The notes below the pieces were generated by a model. The model worked only from the letters and a program-made list of their open reading frames with translations, made no database searches and was not told where the DNA came from. The position numbers and the translations under genes were made by a program. Below, piece after piece: positions 24,797 to 36,300 of a stretch of 64,000 nt of DNA. Origin of the DNA: Varroa destructor (Eukaryota > Arthropoda > Arachnida > Mesostigmata > Varroidae); contig NW_019211457.1 of NCBI RefSeq assembly GCF_002443255.2, positions 47,025,690-47,089,689 of the forward strand, given 5' to 3'. Every line of letters begins with the position of its first letter. Within the stretch, counting starts at the first letter, position 1.

Positions 24797-25380
24797 TCGT
24801 TTACCTGTCGGCCTTGCGACCGCTGTCGGTGCTGTGGAAGTTTCTGCGTGTTTGGGTCTGCTGCTAATACTGCTGCTCTGTATTTTGTCGACTCTCGTAG
24901 TGATTCGGCGGCGAGGCACTCCTAAAGACACAGCACCGAAACGGACGACGGGAACAGATCACGACAAAAATCTGCGCCAGTGGCAGCACTGGCAAAAAGC
25001 AGACTGTGCAACTTAAGTGTTGACTGGACGCCTCCCGACCGATCACTACGAACTTACAGCAGGCAGACAAACCACCCAGCTAATGAGCTGTTCTTAGTTC
25101 GTGTAGTTGAACCGATATCAGCCGCCGCAGCAGCAGTGAAAAAAAAAAAACAAGTAGATTGGAGCTCCAGCGCTCGATGTGTTCGTCGTCTTTTTTAGCG
25201 TCGAATCGGCGCCTGTTTGACGGATTAGTCGGTTCGGTCTGGTGAATAAGACGGGCGCCGTTACTTTACTTGTTAGAGTGGCGCGGCGACTCTGCCTCTA
25301 TTGCACTCTGTACAATAGTTGTTTTACATCTCTGACTGCCTGAGGGATTTCTCGTGTGCGGTTCAGTTCGCTTGCTGACT

Positions 25381-25409
25381 GGGGGAGGGGATGGGGTGGG
25401 GTGGTGGGG
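25381..25409 (+). promoter_or_regulatory. G-quadruplex-type G run
   Basis: Six runs of three or more G (five, four, four, four, two and four G's in sequence, broken by one to two bases) occur within 29 bases. This meets the standard pattern of four G3+ tracts with loops of seven or fewer. It lies 16 bases after a consensus initiator at 25363 and just before a donor-like GTGAGT, inside the CpG-richer patch. Confidence 0.6.
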
Positions 25410-28400
25410 TACCGGAGTGAGTACGTTTACTCTAAGTACGGCTCCTATGGGCTGCTAACCTCCGTCCCTGCCAGCCTGGTGCGGTTGTTGATCACAGGGG
25501 AGCAGTTACGACTAAGGTTTCCCTATGTATGAGCGAATAGTCCAGCCTGCGAGAGATGTGATGTCCTGCTGAGGTGTTGGGGGCACCACACACCTCTTCA
25601 AATTCGCGAGAAGACGGCTGGATAAACACTGTCTAAATCGCAAAGCGATTCGCTCTTTCGCGAATGCATCCTTTATGTGAGTGTGTGATAGTTACGTGTG
25701 ACTCCATCGGAATACCAACATCGTGAATGTTTGCGTGCATTCTTCGAAGACCCTCCGCTATCATTATTGCGACTAATTATTGGTTCGGGTACATAGATAA
25801 CCGTAGCTCTGCGCTGCATGTCGGTCACGGAAATTGATTTATTGCTACTACTGCCGCGTTGAAATGCTGTTGTATTTGGACCAGAGTGACAACATCGGAG
25901 GCGACAAGAAACGGTACAAGCGCGTGCAGAAGCCATAGTAGCATACTCTCTGCGACTCCATCATCGTGGTGCAGGAGAATTTCCTGCTGTCAGCGTGAAA
26001 TGTGTGGGTGTGAGGTCGCTCGCGGTTCAAACCATTTCACGTTTGAAGACAGCGCTATAAAATGAATAGTTCATGCTTATCTATGGGCTTTTGACGAACA
26101 CCACACTTTAGGCGACTGCGTTTCGGAAGCAAAGAAGAACGAGCGTTGCGAAACATCTCTAGCTAAAACTGTTGTGCTCTTTGCACGTTGACGCCGATCA
26201 GAAGAAATCCAAACAGAGATGTAGAGATTGAGAGGTGGCGGTAATCGTTGTCCGTCGCGTCTCCTCTTCGTAAACAGTTCTATTACTGTCGACTTCCTGA
26301 GATTCGTGTGGGATAAGGAATTCTTTTCAAACATCGGCTCAGCTTCCGCTAGTGTCACCCCAGGTAAGCGGTTTCCCTGATTTTGCTTATGTACGCACGT
26401 GGTGAACGTGCGATTATCCTTATTGCGGGTCTTCTTTTTGAATTTACGATCTGAACTTGTTGGAATGAATGCATTATATATTCCTGGATGACATTGGACG
26501 CAGTGTTGAGTGCAGGGCTCTCTACATGTCGTTATGCAGGACCACACATGGGTACTTGGGCGTGCAGTACGAATGTATTTAATACGCATAACGCTAAATG
26601 CTACGACGTTATCACTGTCAGGTTCCACTGCTCTGTCGATTGATAGTATTTATTTGGTAGAGAATAGACAGACGCTGTCATTTAATAAAGGGTTAATCCT
26701 TTTGAACTGTCGCTAAGCAGCAAACTATATTGCAGAGTGCGTCGCGGGGAGTGCTATCTACATTAATATATTTAGCGCTCAGACGTACAGCTATCAGCGA
26801 CACAATGGTAATGACGGCGTCCGTACACGAAATGTTTCATTGATTTATTGATATATTTACTGAAGGTATATAATATTAGTTTATGGTTCTCTTTTTCATA
26901 TTGACGCTTTCCCACACTTGCTATGTTCATCACCCTGCGACACTATACTATTGTAACAGCTTTCTCATTCTATACAGCTGATGCGACTTTTTGTTGTGTG
27001 TCTGCGACGACTGAACTCCTTCCTTCGACAGTGGATAATAGGTCGAGTAGAGTCATAATGCTGTCATAGTACAATGTATGTATATATAGTGTTATGACAA
27101 CGGCTATTAGCATAATGACTAGATTAGAACTAGAACAAAAACGGGTAGAAAAGACGACGAGGCGAGTTGTCTCTTCCAATATATCCAATGGCTGCTACGA
27201 TACAGACCTGTCTCCTAAATAGGATAAAGCGTGAGTGTAGATGATTTTTGCTGTTGCGTTGCTTCTGTCTATAGACGGTCGGTCTGTTTGTATCAGTTTG
27301 CTGTTTTCTTGCACGGTTTATGGGTCGGTCTTGTATTGTGCCATGAGCGAGGATAATGGCGTTGCCAGTGGCGACAGTATAGTGTAGATGCTCCCACGGA
27401 TCTGGCAGTTTTCAGCTCCCTAAAAGCTGTTCATGAATCATCATCTTTGCTTTATCTCGCATCTATTCTTCTTGGTTGTGGCCTGCTCCGCAATGAAACG
27501 AACTGATTAAATAACTTGTCGTAGTATCGTAATATAGAAACATTATGAATGCAGGACACAGAACGAACACGATTCGCAATTATGGCCAGCTGGAAAATTA
27601 CGTGCGACTTCTTTGCTAGATCGTAACAAGACCGTTGCCAGTTAAGCCACAACAAGCTGCCATATACGCGCCGGTGTGGTTCATGATGCTGATCATCATT
27701 TCTAACTACATTGCCATATTTAACTGGTGAACAAGGATCAAATACTTAGGAATAGGTGTTTATAATCACTGTTTTTGCTGTTTACAGACTCTGTATCGAA
27801 CTATTTGTTTGATAGTCCTGCCACTTATGTGTACATTCCATTTTTTATATATCATACAAATACACTAAGAGAAAACTTCTAGTGTTCTTAGCTAGTATTT
27901 TTAGTAAACATCTTGCTTGTGCTAGTAGTCCTAAACCTAGGCTAACATTTTTGAGTCAGAGGCTGAGTGTCGTTGACACCTGCTTCTTATATTCAGACAG
28001 ATCTTGGTTGACCTATGTCTATCCAGATATGCGCGTCGTCTTTTTCCCTTTTAGCGTGCGGCGTAGCCTTACTCACCCTATATTATAATATGGCGATACA
28101 TATGTCTTGCTTATTATTTTCTTAAGCGGGACGTCCGTTGTTCACTAAACGCGATCTGCCGCGTTAACCTTGCGAGTTCTAAGCGCCAAGCTCTGCGATA
28201 TCTCTTGAGATCAGACGGTTGAAATAGTCTTCTATTGATCGAGTTGGCAGTGGTCAGCAACTCACTTGGGTGGTTGAGTTTTCTGTTTCGCGCACGAACC
28301 TTATTCCTTGTGCCACAGTGCATTTCCCTATTTTTTTTTTGTCTTATACTCGGTCAGCGGCTTTTTCTTCCCGTATGTTTCCGCTACTTGCGTACATCAG

Positions 28401-29388
28401 CGTAACAGTCGAACAGCGATAGCCTATATTTCACGGGTGGTATGCCTGTTTTATTTTCATATACAGCGCATACTTCTGTGTGGTGAAGCGCTATGTCAAC
28501 AGTATGGGTATAACAGGGATACTTACACATGTTATGATAGCGCACCCAAGAAAATCGAATGCAGTACACTAGCAACATCGCTTCTACCTCTACATCGTTG
28601 CACGAGGACTGTCTATCTAATTATTTCTCATTAGTGGGGAGATCAGCATACGCCAGATTTTGCTCAATTTGCGATTCTTCGCTTTCATTCCATGGCCTAC
28701 TGGAGTAGGCCGTGTGGATCTCTTGCTGTTCGAAGCATCAATCACTCCTTCTATTTTTGTTCTCTGATCTATATGGTACTTAAATATCTCGCCTTTCGGA
28801 GCGGACAGTAAATGTTTGGATGGATAGATTCAGAGAGGCAAATTACTAACGTTAATTAGTCATCAGGAATTTGTCTGTACGAGCAAATCTTTTATTTGTT
28901 CCTAGCGCTTTTAATTTCTTTAGATTGCTCGCTTGATGGAACGGCCAGGTATCTCGAAGAGACATTTTAGTTTGTTTGTTTGAGTTCTGCAAGCATAGCA
29001 GAATGTTACTCCATTTTTGTCTGTGTGAGACTTTTAATGAACAATATAGTTGGGGTTTTTATAGTAGTTTACTAGGAAATTTCTCCTTGTCTACTTGAAG
29101 TAAATAATAATAACAAAAGAAAAAAAGAAAAATTGATACCAATATACCCTGTTGACGAATTAGCGATACGTGCAATTGAAATGCCTATATATCCAAATCC
29201 CTGGAAGTGGCTAAAGGCAATGCTTTGAGAATTAAGCCAGTATGAAACAATATGATACGGCCAGGCTTTGGACACAATTAGGCTAACCCTTATTTGTTTG
29301 CGATGTCTCGTCTCATGTGCAACTCCTTAGTGGACAGGTATTACTGCGGCGCAAGAACGGCTTGCTGACGGACGTATGGGACCTAGTG

Positions 29389-29420
29389 GATTTCGAGTTT
29401 AGTGTGCTAAACTCAAAATC
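29389..29420. repeat. Short hairpin
   Basis: GATTT and GAGTTTAG on the left pair with CTAAACTC and AAATC on the right around a TGTG loop, with one mismatch, giving a 13-pair stem. No gene or promoter is next to it. Confidence 0.55.
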
Positions 29421-31231
29421 GTTTAGGTCGTCCGGGACGGACAGAACTGTTTCGAAATCGATCTGCTAATAGATGAAGGTTGTGACCCGCTAACGGGATA
29501 CGAAGGGGCAAGTCATTTGGATCTATCGTGTCCGAAGTGGCTTTTCAAACTAGTATTACCCGATTGCCGTAAGGCCCAAAATGGACATTAGCAATTTTGA
29601 AAAAGTAAGGTACGTAGACTAAGTGCCAGCACGAATATTGACGAACCTCAATAAAGAACTGAGAAAAGTCTGTCTAAGGGTAGAGGTCATGCTCTTCTAT
29701 GGTTAGTAAAAGTTTGAAAACTTGAACATTTTTAAAAATAGAGAAATTTTTTTTTGCGGATTCTCTATGCTGTTAGATGGAGATTTTGGAATAGGCGTAC
29801 AACTGGAACATCTTGTTTTGTACATCGTCTCGCTAGTCTAGATTTTTGATTCGGGACTATCATTTTTATATCGGTTTCGATGCTAACAATTTTACAACGT
29901 CGCCAGAATCCTGTAAATGTTGCACAAGAAATCTGTGTCCAAGTTATTTACATAGCTGAATTTACAGATTCTTTTTTATTTAATTATTAATAATCTCTCT
30001 ATGCATGGTTGTTTCTTGCTAATGTAGCAATACTGTTACTGTCTAATGCGTACAATTCATACAACCTGACTGATGTTGAAGATAAATACAAAAATACATA
30101 GATCAAAGCCAACTAACATATTCGGTATATAATTTTCATCAACATTTTGCGATTGACGGCTTTGCAGTGCATTGCGGTCAAACACCGGTGAACGCAAACT
30201 TGTGCAAATGCCATGAGATTAACACATGCCTAAGCCTAGGTCATATCCTGGATGACTTTTTCAATACATTTTTCATACATAGTTTGCAATTTGATGGAAC
30301 TGCAGGCCAAAAACTTAGGGTGTTGTTAATTACGTTATGTAGCTTTGATTGTAAGTCATTAGCTAGTATTATAATGAATATAGAAGTTGGAACGCAGTTT
30401 CATATGCCTGTGTGTAAAATTTTCATTTGTAAGGTAAAGTTAAATGATTCAGCTCGTGCAGTAATAGATTTCTTTTTGAAAAATGCACCCATTTTTACTT
30501 TTAACTAAATATCGTTTGTTGGATTCAGTCATATTCTATCGCAGTTGTCCATTAGCTTGATTAGGTAGTCACATGTGAAATTACGCAAAGGCAGCGCGGG
30601 ACCGTCTAGAGTGAGTGCTCAAAGTATTTCTGGCGTCTCTATATTGACTCAGATTATTAATGTGGCCTTCACTCGAAAAAATCCACTTCTAGTCATGCAA
30701 ATTGGACCTGATTACTACTCTTAATTCTAGTAGGTCCAGCACGAAATTATGCATAGCAGCGTTCGTACAGCGTAGTCTACTGCTCAGCAAGCCTTACAGA
30801 AATTATGTAACCCATTTTGTCTTAGAATGAGTATGGCTTTCAGTAGCACATAATTCTGCTTTTATATATAACGACATTATTAATAGATTTATCTGGGACC
30901 TGCTTTACGTGTGAATATATCAGATACAAGCAAAGTGCCCGGCCTAAAATATCAGTTACCATTGATTCAAGCCTTGCGATACACCCATATACATATATAT
31001 AATTGAATGCACTGAGTGAAGTAGAAAAAAGTTTTTATGAATAAAGTAAATCATATGAACTTGTGCATGTAGTCTGTACAGCTATATATAGATAACGCAT
31101 AACTGATATCACTAAAAAATGGTTCGAATCATTTGCATGCAGACAATCGGTCATATTTGCACCGAAACGTATTCTGCGGTTATCAGGCGTATGTATATAT
31201 ATGTATTGATTAGTTGGCTGTGGTAAGTGCA

Positions 31232-31412
31232 ATGGAATCAGCAGCATCTTGTCGCAAGTGGCGAGCGGTTCGACTATGGTCATTGCCTGTTGTTTGCTGC
31301 TGCTGCCGCTTCCTCGGCTGGTTGAGTCGCTTTCAGCTCATTGTCCTCATATCGTCATTTATTAATAATATTAGTTGTAGCCGTGTCCACGCCGCTGAGG
31401 TCGGAACCATGT
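31232..31412 (+). CDS. Candidate first coding exon with signal peptide (unassigned gene)
   Basis: An ATG at 31232 opens 60 codons and one base up to a near-consensus donor (T|GTAAGT at 31413). The predicted start is basic (residues CRKWRAVRLW), followed by hydrophobic stretches, and ends with a small-residue segment VHA-AEVGTM that would fit signal-peptidase cleavage. A phase-1 donor after a signal peptide is common in secreted and receptor genes. I could not identify the downstream exons or a homologue, and PAK lies only 10 kb further on the same strand, so the continuation would have to be short or span PAK. It may be chance in a GC-richer patch. Confidence 0.22.
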
Positions 31413-31559
31413 GTAAGTGAATTCGCGTTTTGGTCGAAAGTAACAGTTTGCTCTATTGATCTATAGAGCGCTGTATTGTTGACGCGTTGCTTCTGTGGTA
31501 CAGAGTTATCTTGTCGTTGTTATATTTTTGTTTAGTATGACGCTCATGAACTGCAGTTC

Positions 31560-31665
31560 GCGAGCTCTTTTGATCCCGTTGTTGTTACGGCCACCCTCTT
31601 GATCGTCATCGTCGTTGTCGTTGTTATTATTATCCTCGTCATTACTGTCGTTATTGCTTACTAAA
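31560..31665. repeat. Trinucleotide-like low-complexity tract
   Basis: Degenerate GTT/GTC/ATT triplets repeat over about 100 bases, which read as an Asn/Asp-rich frame on the minus strand. It is best explained as simple sequence, not as a coding exon. Confidence 0.6.
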
Positions 31666-33108
31666 TGGCAATGCTTCTGCTCAGTATTCCATTTAATGGA
31701 GCAGAGCGGAGCACGCGGCACCGTCATCGATATAAAAGAGCAGCAGACAACACTGCCAGTTTAGCCCGTGAATATTGCCAGCAGCCTCGGCGTTACATCT
31801 GGATCAAGGATCTTGTTCGTGCGCGCGTACATATGCAGTTTGCGGATTCATGGTTAGTCGTTGCAACCAGCAGAAAATGAAATAGAAAAAATAAGACGCC
31901 TCGTGTATTGGCTTGCCAGCTGTTCTCGCGCCACCGCCGTTGCTTCTCTGTGTAACGTAGCCGTGTCGCCTATAGTTATGGTATCAGAAAGAACGAGACG
32001 AGTAGTAGCAGAAGCAACTGTAACAGACTCGGTCAGCGGACTCAATAGATGCTCCATCGAGGAGATGAAAAGGAACGGAAGAGATTCCTGTTTTTATTTG
32101 TAGGCGTTCTACTTCTTCCACTGATTGTCGTGTTGAGGAAACGTGTTTCACCTTGATCAGTTCAAGCAACAAATGCACGTCCATGCATAACACCATATGA
32201 TAATGGAGTATAAAAAGAATATATACAGGGCATTCTTGGTGCACATATCTCGATTTTGGTCGCACTAGGAGTCGACGTAGTCAGTCCGACAGGCCTTGTG
32301 ATGCTAACCAGTAAATCTTACGGTCCTGCTTTTTTATGGACCCATTTTTAAATGCACTTAATGCATGGAAGTAAGTGAAACAACTGCGAACCGTAATTGC
32401 CGTTGGCATCGTTTGGGTGTAGAATAGCGTGGTATTTTTTTGACGAGGAAAGACTATAAAGGTTGGAATAGTGGAAAATTTATTTGAACTTTTCAGACAG
32501 GGACTATATAGCACTGGCAGGTATAGATATTATTTCCTGATTATGAACGTGTTTGTTTGAGCTATTTTTATTTGCAAAGATTTCAGTTAGTTTTATCTTG
32601 GTTTTTTTCAGCTAACTCGTTCCTCACGTGCCAATGCAATTACTTTATTTGAAAGATAACATGACGAAAGGATTAATGTTTCTCGTTCTATTAGAACCCT
32701 AATCGTTTCCTAAATTAAATAAATAAAAGATCACGTGTAACGTTGAATGCAAATTTGTTTCATATAATAATGGCGATGATATGCGTGCATCAACGTTATC
32801 ACACCGCAGACGTCGAGAAGTAGTTCAAAGTCTTCTTGCACCAAATACGGATAGGACATCAAGTCTAACCTTATCCGCTCTTAACCTCGAACGGTACAAC
32901 AGTTTTTCGAAGTGTGACAATTCTGTTTGTATTTCAGGCTCTTTATAGAATGCCTACTCTTTCTTCAAGTCGTCTCCGCAAGTACAAAACAGGGAAGCCT
33001 CCGCTAGCAGAAAACAAATCTTGTTGTTGAAAAAAAAAGTTTGTTGTCACATGTATGCCATTACCGGTTCCACTGTAGTTATTATTGGTGACTATTTTTC
33101 TTACGCAG

Positions 33109-33315
33109 GGAATAGGCGGCCCTCCTGCCTTTAACACAGTCAAACTCGCCGATTGGTATTCGCAATGCGTTTTAGCTGGCGTCGATACCGCTTATACAAC
33201 CCTGAATAACTTATATACTCCCGCCCACTTTATTTGTTTTTCTGCTAGTGGTACTGTTACCGCTGTTACTGTTATTGCAGCTGTATTATATACACATGTC
33301 GTGCGTTTAACCTGA
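33109..33315 (+). CDS. Candidate terminal exon with a membrane segment (unassigned)
   Basis: A good acceptor (pyrimidine-rich ATTTTTCTTACGCAG) is followed in phase 0 by 68 codons and a TGA. The predicted end of the product has a hydrophobic stretch near FSASGTVTAVTVIAAVL, then THVVRLT, as in a tail-anchored or single-pass protein. No family was recognised and no partner exon in matching phase was found; the candidate exon at 31232 ends in phase 1 and does not join. Chance open frame remains the likeliest alternative. Confidence 0.15.
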   Translation, partial: GIGGPPAFNTVKLADWYSQCVLAGVDTAYTTLNNLYTPAHFICFSASGTVTAVTVIAAVLYTHVVRLT

Positions 33316-36300
33316 CCAAGCTAATCTGTCCGGTTGTAGCTTTTACGCTGTGGGCAGAAAAACGCGATGATACTTCATTAGGCGCCCTTATTATGTCCTT
33401 AGCAAATATTATGGTTCATTACCACAACCCTTTCCCCTGTAACGGGGAAGCATGCGGTTATATAGCCGTATAATTGAATTTCACAACTGTGTTTGCATCG
33501 AGCATACGAGTGTCGATTTAATATGATGGCACGATAGTGATAGATTTATCTATTAAACTTTGGGACGTACAAGGTGGTTCAAGTTCGCAACGGTGCGTAG
33601 ACATCTTTCATTTCATGCTCACAAAGACCAGTCGACTGAAGAAATGCTAAACCGCACCGCAGCGAAATTGAGACTCGATATTTTAATATTGATATAAACA
33701 TGGTGCTGTGGTCTTTTGAATTGGGAAATTTTATGCAACATGCGCTTTACTTGGGGGTTTTCGCAGCGGGGGTTCGTCGCCGACAAAGACATGCAAGAAT
33801 ATTCAGCTGTTTATTAGATGGACGAAGAGCGCTAACATTCACATCATTCGTATATCAGCTGTTGTCACGCTGCTTGTAGACATTTTGTTCTTCGTAGTAA
33901 CAATTTTTGTTAGTTTGTACTCGAAATCGGGCCACATAATGTATAATCAAGTTGGGTATATACATACATGACACCAACATTTTCTGTACAGATATCGGTT
34001 TACGTACAGATTGTTCCATCATACGGGATAAAACTGGTCCACACCATTGTATATTGCTTTGCTTTGCGCAGTACTCGTCGTAAATGTGTGGCCGTCGACT
34101 GATAGGTATAAAAGCTGCCTGTACAAAGCCGTGAAAGGATTTCTACAATATTTGCTGTACCGATAAGACCTACCTAAAATTCTTGCGCACGATGATTAGA
34201 TGACGTCTCATTAGTAATCTATTCTTAATCATGTCTGGTTCATCTGAGCATCGGCTTCTTATAGGATCTAAACAAGGGCCGTTTAATGATTGCCATTGTT
34301 TAGATGCTTACTAATGTAATTAACACAATATCTATTAAAAGTAGATGCATTTTTTGTAAGTCTCTTGTATTTCATTACAGCTAGTTATAGGACAGGTATC
34401 TACGGACTTGCAGTACAATCCTAATAAATAGGTAGAGGAGCCTTTCGAGTGTCTTGTTTTTGTGGTTATGTTGGTGAATATTAGACTACATTTGAGATAC
34501 TTTTTTTTTTTATATAGGACTTCTCTAAACGCATTTGAGTAGAGATGGTGTAGAGCTTTTGGTGTAAACTAGCTACACCATTACAGTTACAAAAAGTTTA
34601 ACTTCGAATGACTGGATACCGTTCCTACCGCTTAAACAGCGACTCAACTCAAAGTTGTAAATTTCAACATAATGGAACTAAGGAAGAACTTGGGAATCAC
34701 AATTGACTGGGTAGGACAAATAACCGTTTCCCAAAACATAGACTTACTTTGCGTACGCATATATGATGTCATGCACACGCACGCGATTACGGTAAATCCC
34801 TATGCAGACAGATATTACGGGCTGGCCTTTAAACATTGATCCATATCTGCAATTCGTTAATGAAGCCGTTTAGCTGGGTGCAATGATTTTACTAATTTAT
34901 CGAGATTATTTTGTGTTACTATGAGATCGACTTCCTGTGCCTGCTAAACTCATCTGTCAACATCATGAGGTGTTCAAATTATTCTAGACTCTACCACGGC
35001 TTTTACCGATAGTTAACTATCAGTTCCTGTGAAATCAGCGTTCACCTATGGCGGACGTATCTATTTGTTGTTCAACTGATGTTTGAAGTTGTTACGCGAC
35101 TGCAAGTATTTCAACGCGACCTAACCTATTATGTAAAATAAAAGTTACAGTTTTCTCAATTTGCTTCTCTTAGATGACAAAGTACTAAAAGTTTTGGTTG
35201 TATGATAGCAATTACAGAGCTATCGGTAATGTCTGTGTCCGTCCATGTTGCTGCAATCTGTTAAGTAGATATCCTTTGACCGCTATATTTTTTCGTTATT
35301 CAACTGGAGTTTGTACGGACGTATTGAACCGTCTTTACCATAGACCGTAATGATGCGTAGTGGATGCGGCCGATTGCAGTGGGGGCATTGCGCAGCAGCT
35401 CAACTATGCTAGCATTGCGATAAACTAATCAGAGCACAAAAGCAACCTAAGCGTAAAGCATGAGGTATCACAGCTGAAAAAGAGTGCATCAATAACGGAG
35501 ATTGTAGATATAGATATCTCGAAAATTATATAATTCTCGAGTTGCGATAAGGTGGGGGTGACATTTGAACGGCAGATACTCGAGTCTGATACGAATAATT
35601 GTGTCAAAGGCAGTTAGAGCCTGAACTAAAACAAGCTGAGTCAAGGTGGCTATAATGGAGGTATTATATCTTGTCGCTTTAGTCTTAGATTGGCATTTTG
35701 AGAAGTGGATCCACGCAGTCTCACGCGACTTTGGCCGACATAGAAATTAAGCAATCTACTATTGGCTAAAAATAGATTATCATTTTTTGTACTAATAAAT
35801 ATGCGGCATCACGATGCATCTGACACACAGTGTGTCAACTAAGCAAAATTGGAAAAAAACAGTGCAAGAGCGTTCTGTCATTGTATAACTAATGGCCGAC
35901 TATAAATCAACGCTTATTCAAGATAGGTTTTCCTAACCGCAATCAGGCATCGATATGATAACATCTAGCGCTCTAAATCTTTGTGCCTGTTAAATAACGG
36001 TCTCATATTAGTTTGGGTATGTTTGTTTTTTACATCGGTAACTGTCGCCGAACTTTATACCCGTTAAATGTTTGCCATTAACCTAACAGAAAAACTTTCA
36101 GCAACAAAAAACGTAGTCAGAGGGCGATTAGGATTTTGCACAACTAGAATTAACTCGGAAAAAAACAATCATTCCGATAGTACCGCGCTGAGATCGAGGT
36201 CAAACATCGACTAGTAATACTGGCAGTACCGCTATTTGTCATACCTCCAGTGGTTGGATCAATTGCTTTTCGACACTGGTATAGTTTATATATTTGGGTG

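Larger units (their letters stand above)
24351..26050. promoter_or_regulatory. CpG-richer patch, possible promoter region
   Basis: This 1.7 kb is visibly richer in CpG and GC than its surroundings. It holds a GCCGCCGCC run near 24567, the CTGT microsatellite, an exact initiator TCAGTTC at 25363-25369, a G-rich run at 25381-25409 and a donor-like GTGAGT at 25417. Open frames occur on both strands but none has a recognised family. A promoter with a short non-coding first exon, possibly for PAK, is one reading; an undetected gene is another. Confidence 0.3.

Noticed and set aside
24744..25016. A frame with a strong hydrophobic segment followed by RRR, resembling a single-pass membrane protein.
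   Set aside because: There is no ATG, the upstream part is the translated CTGT microsatellite, and no acceptor was found to supply an upstream exon.
26077..26628. A 183-codon open frame on the minus strand.
   Set aside because: It opens with GTG rather than ATG, has basic, low-complexity composition without a recognised domain, and lies in a CpG-richer patch where long chance frames are more likely.
31114..31130. GGTTCGAATC, a perfect-looking RNA polymerase III B-box core.
   Set aside because: No A-box lies at tRNA spacing upstream and no tRNA arms form.
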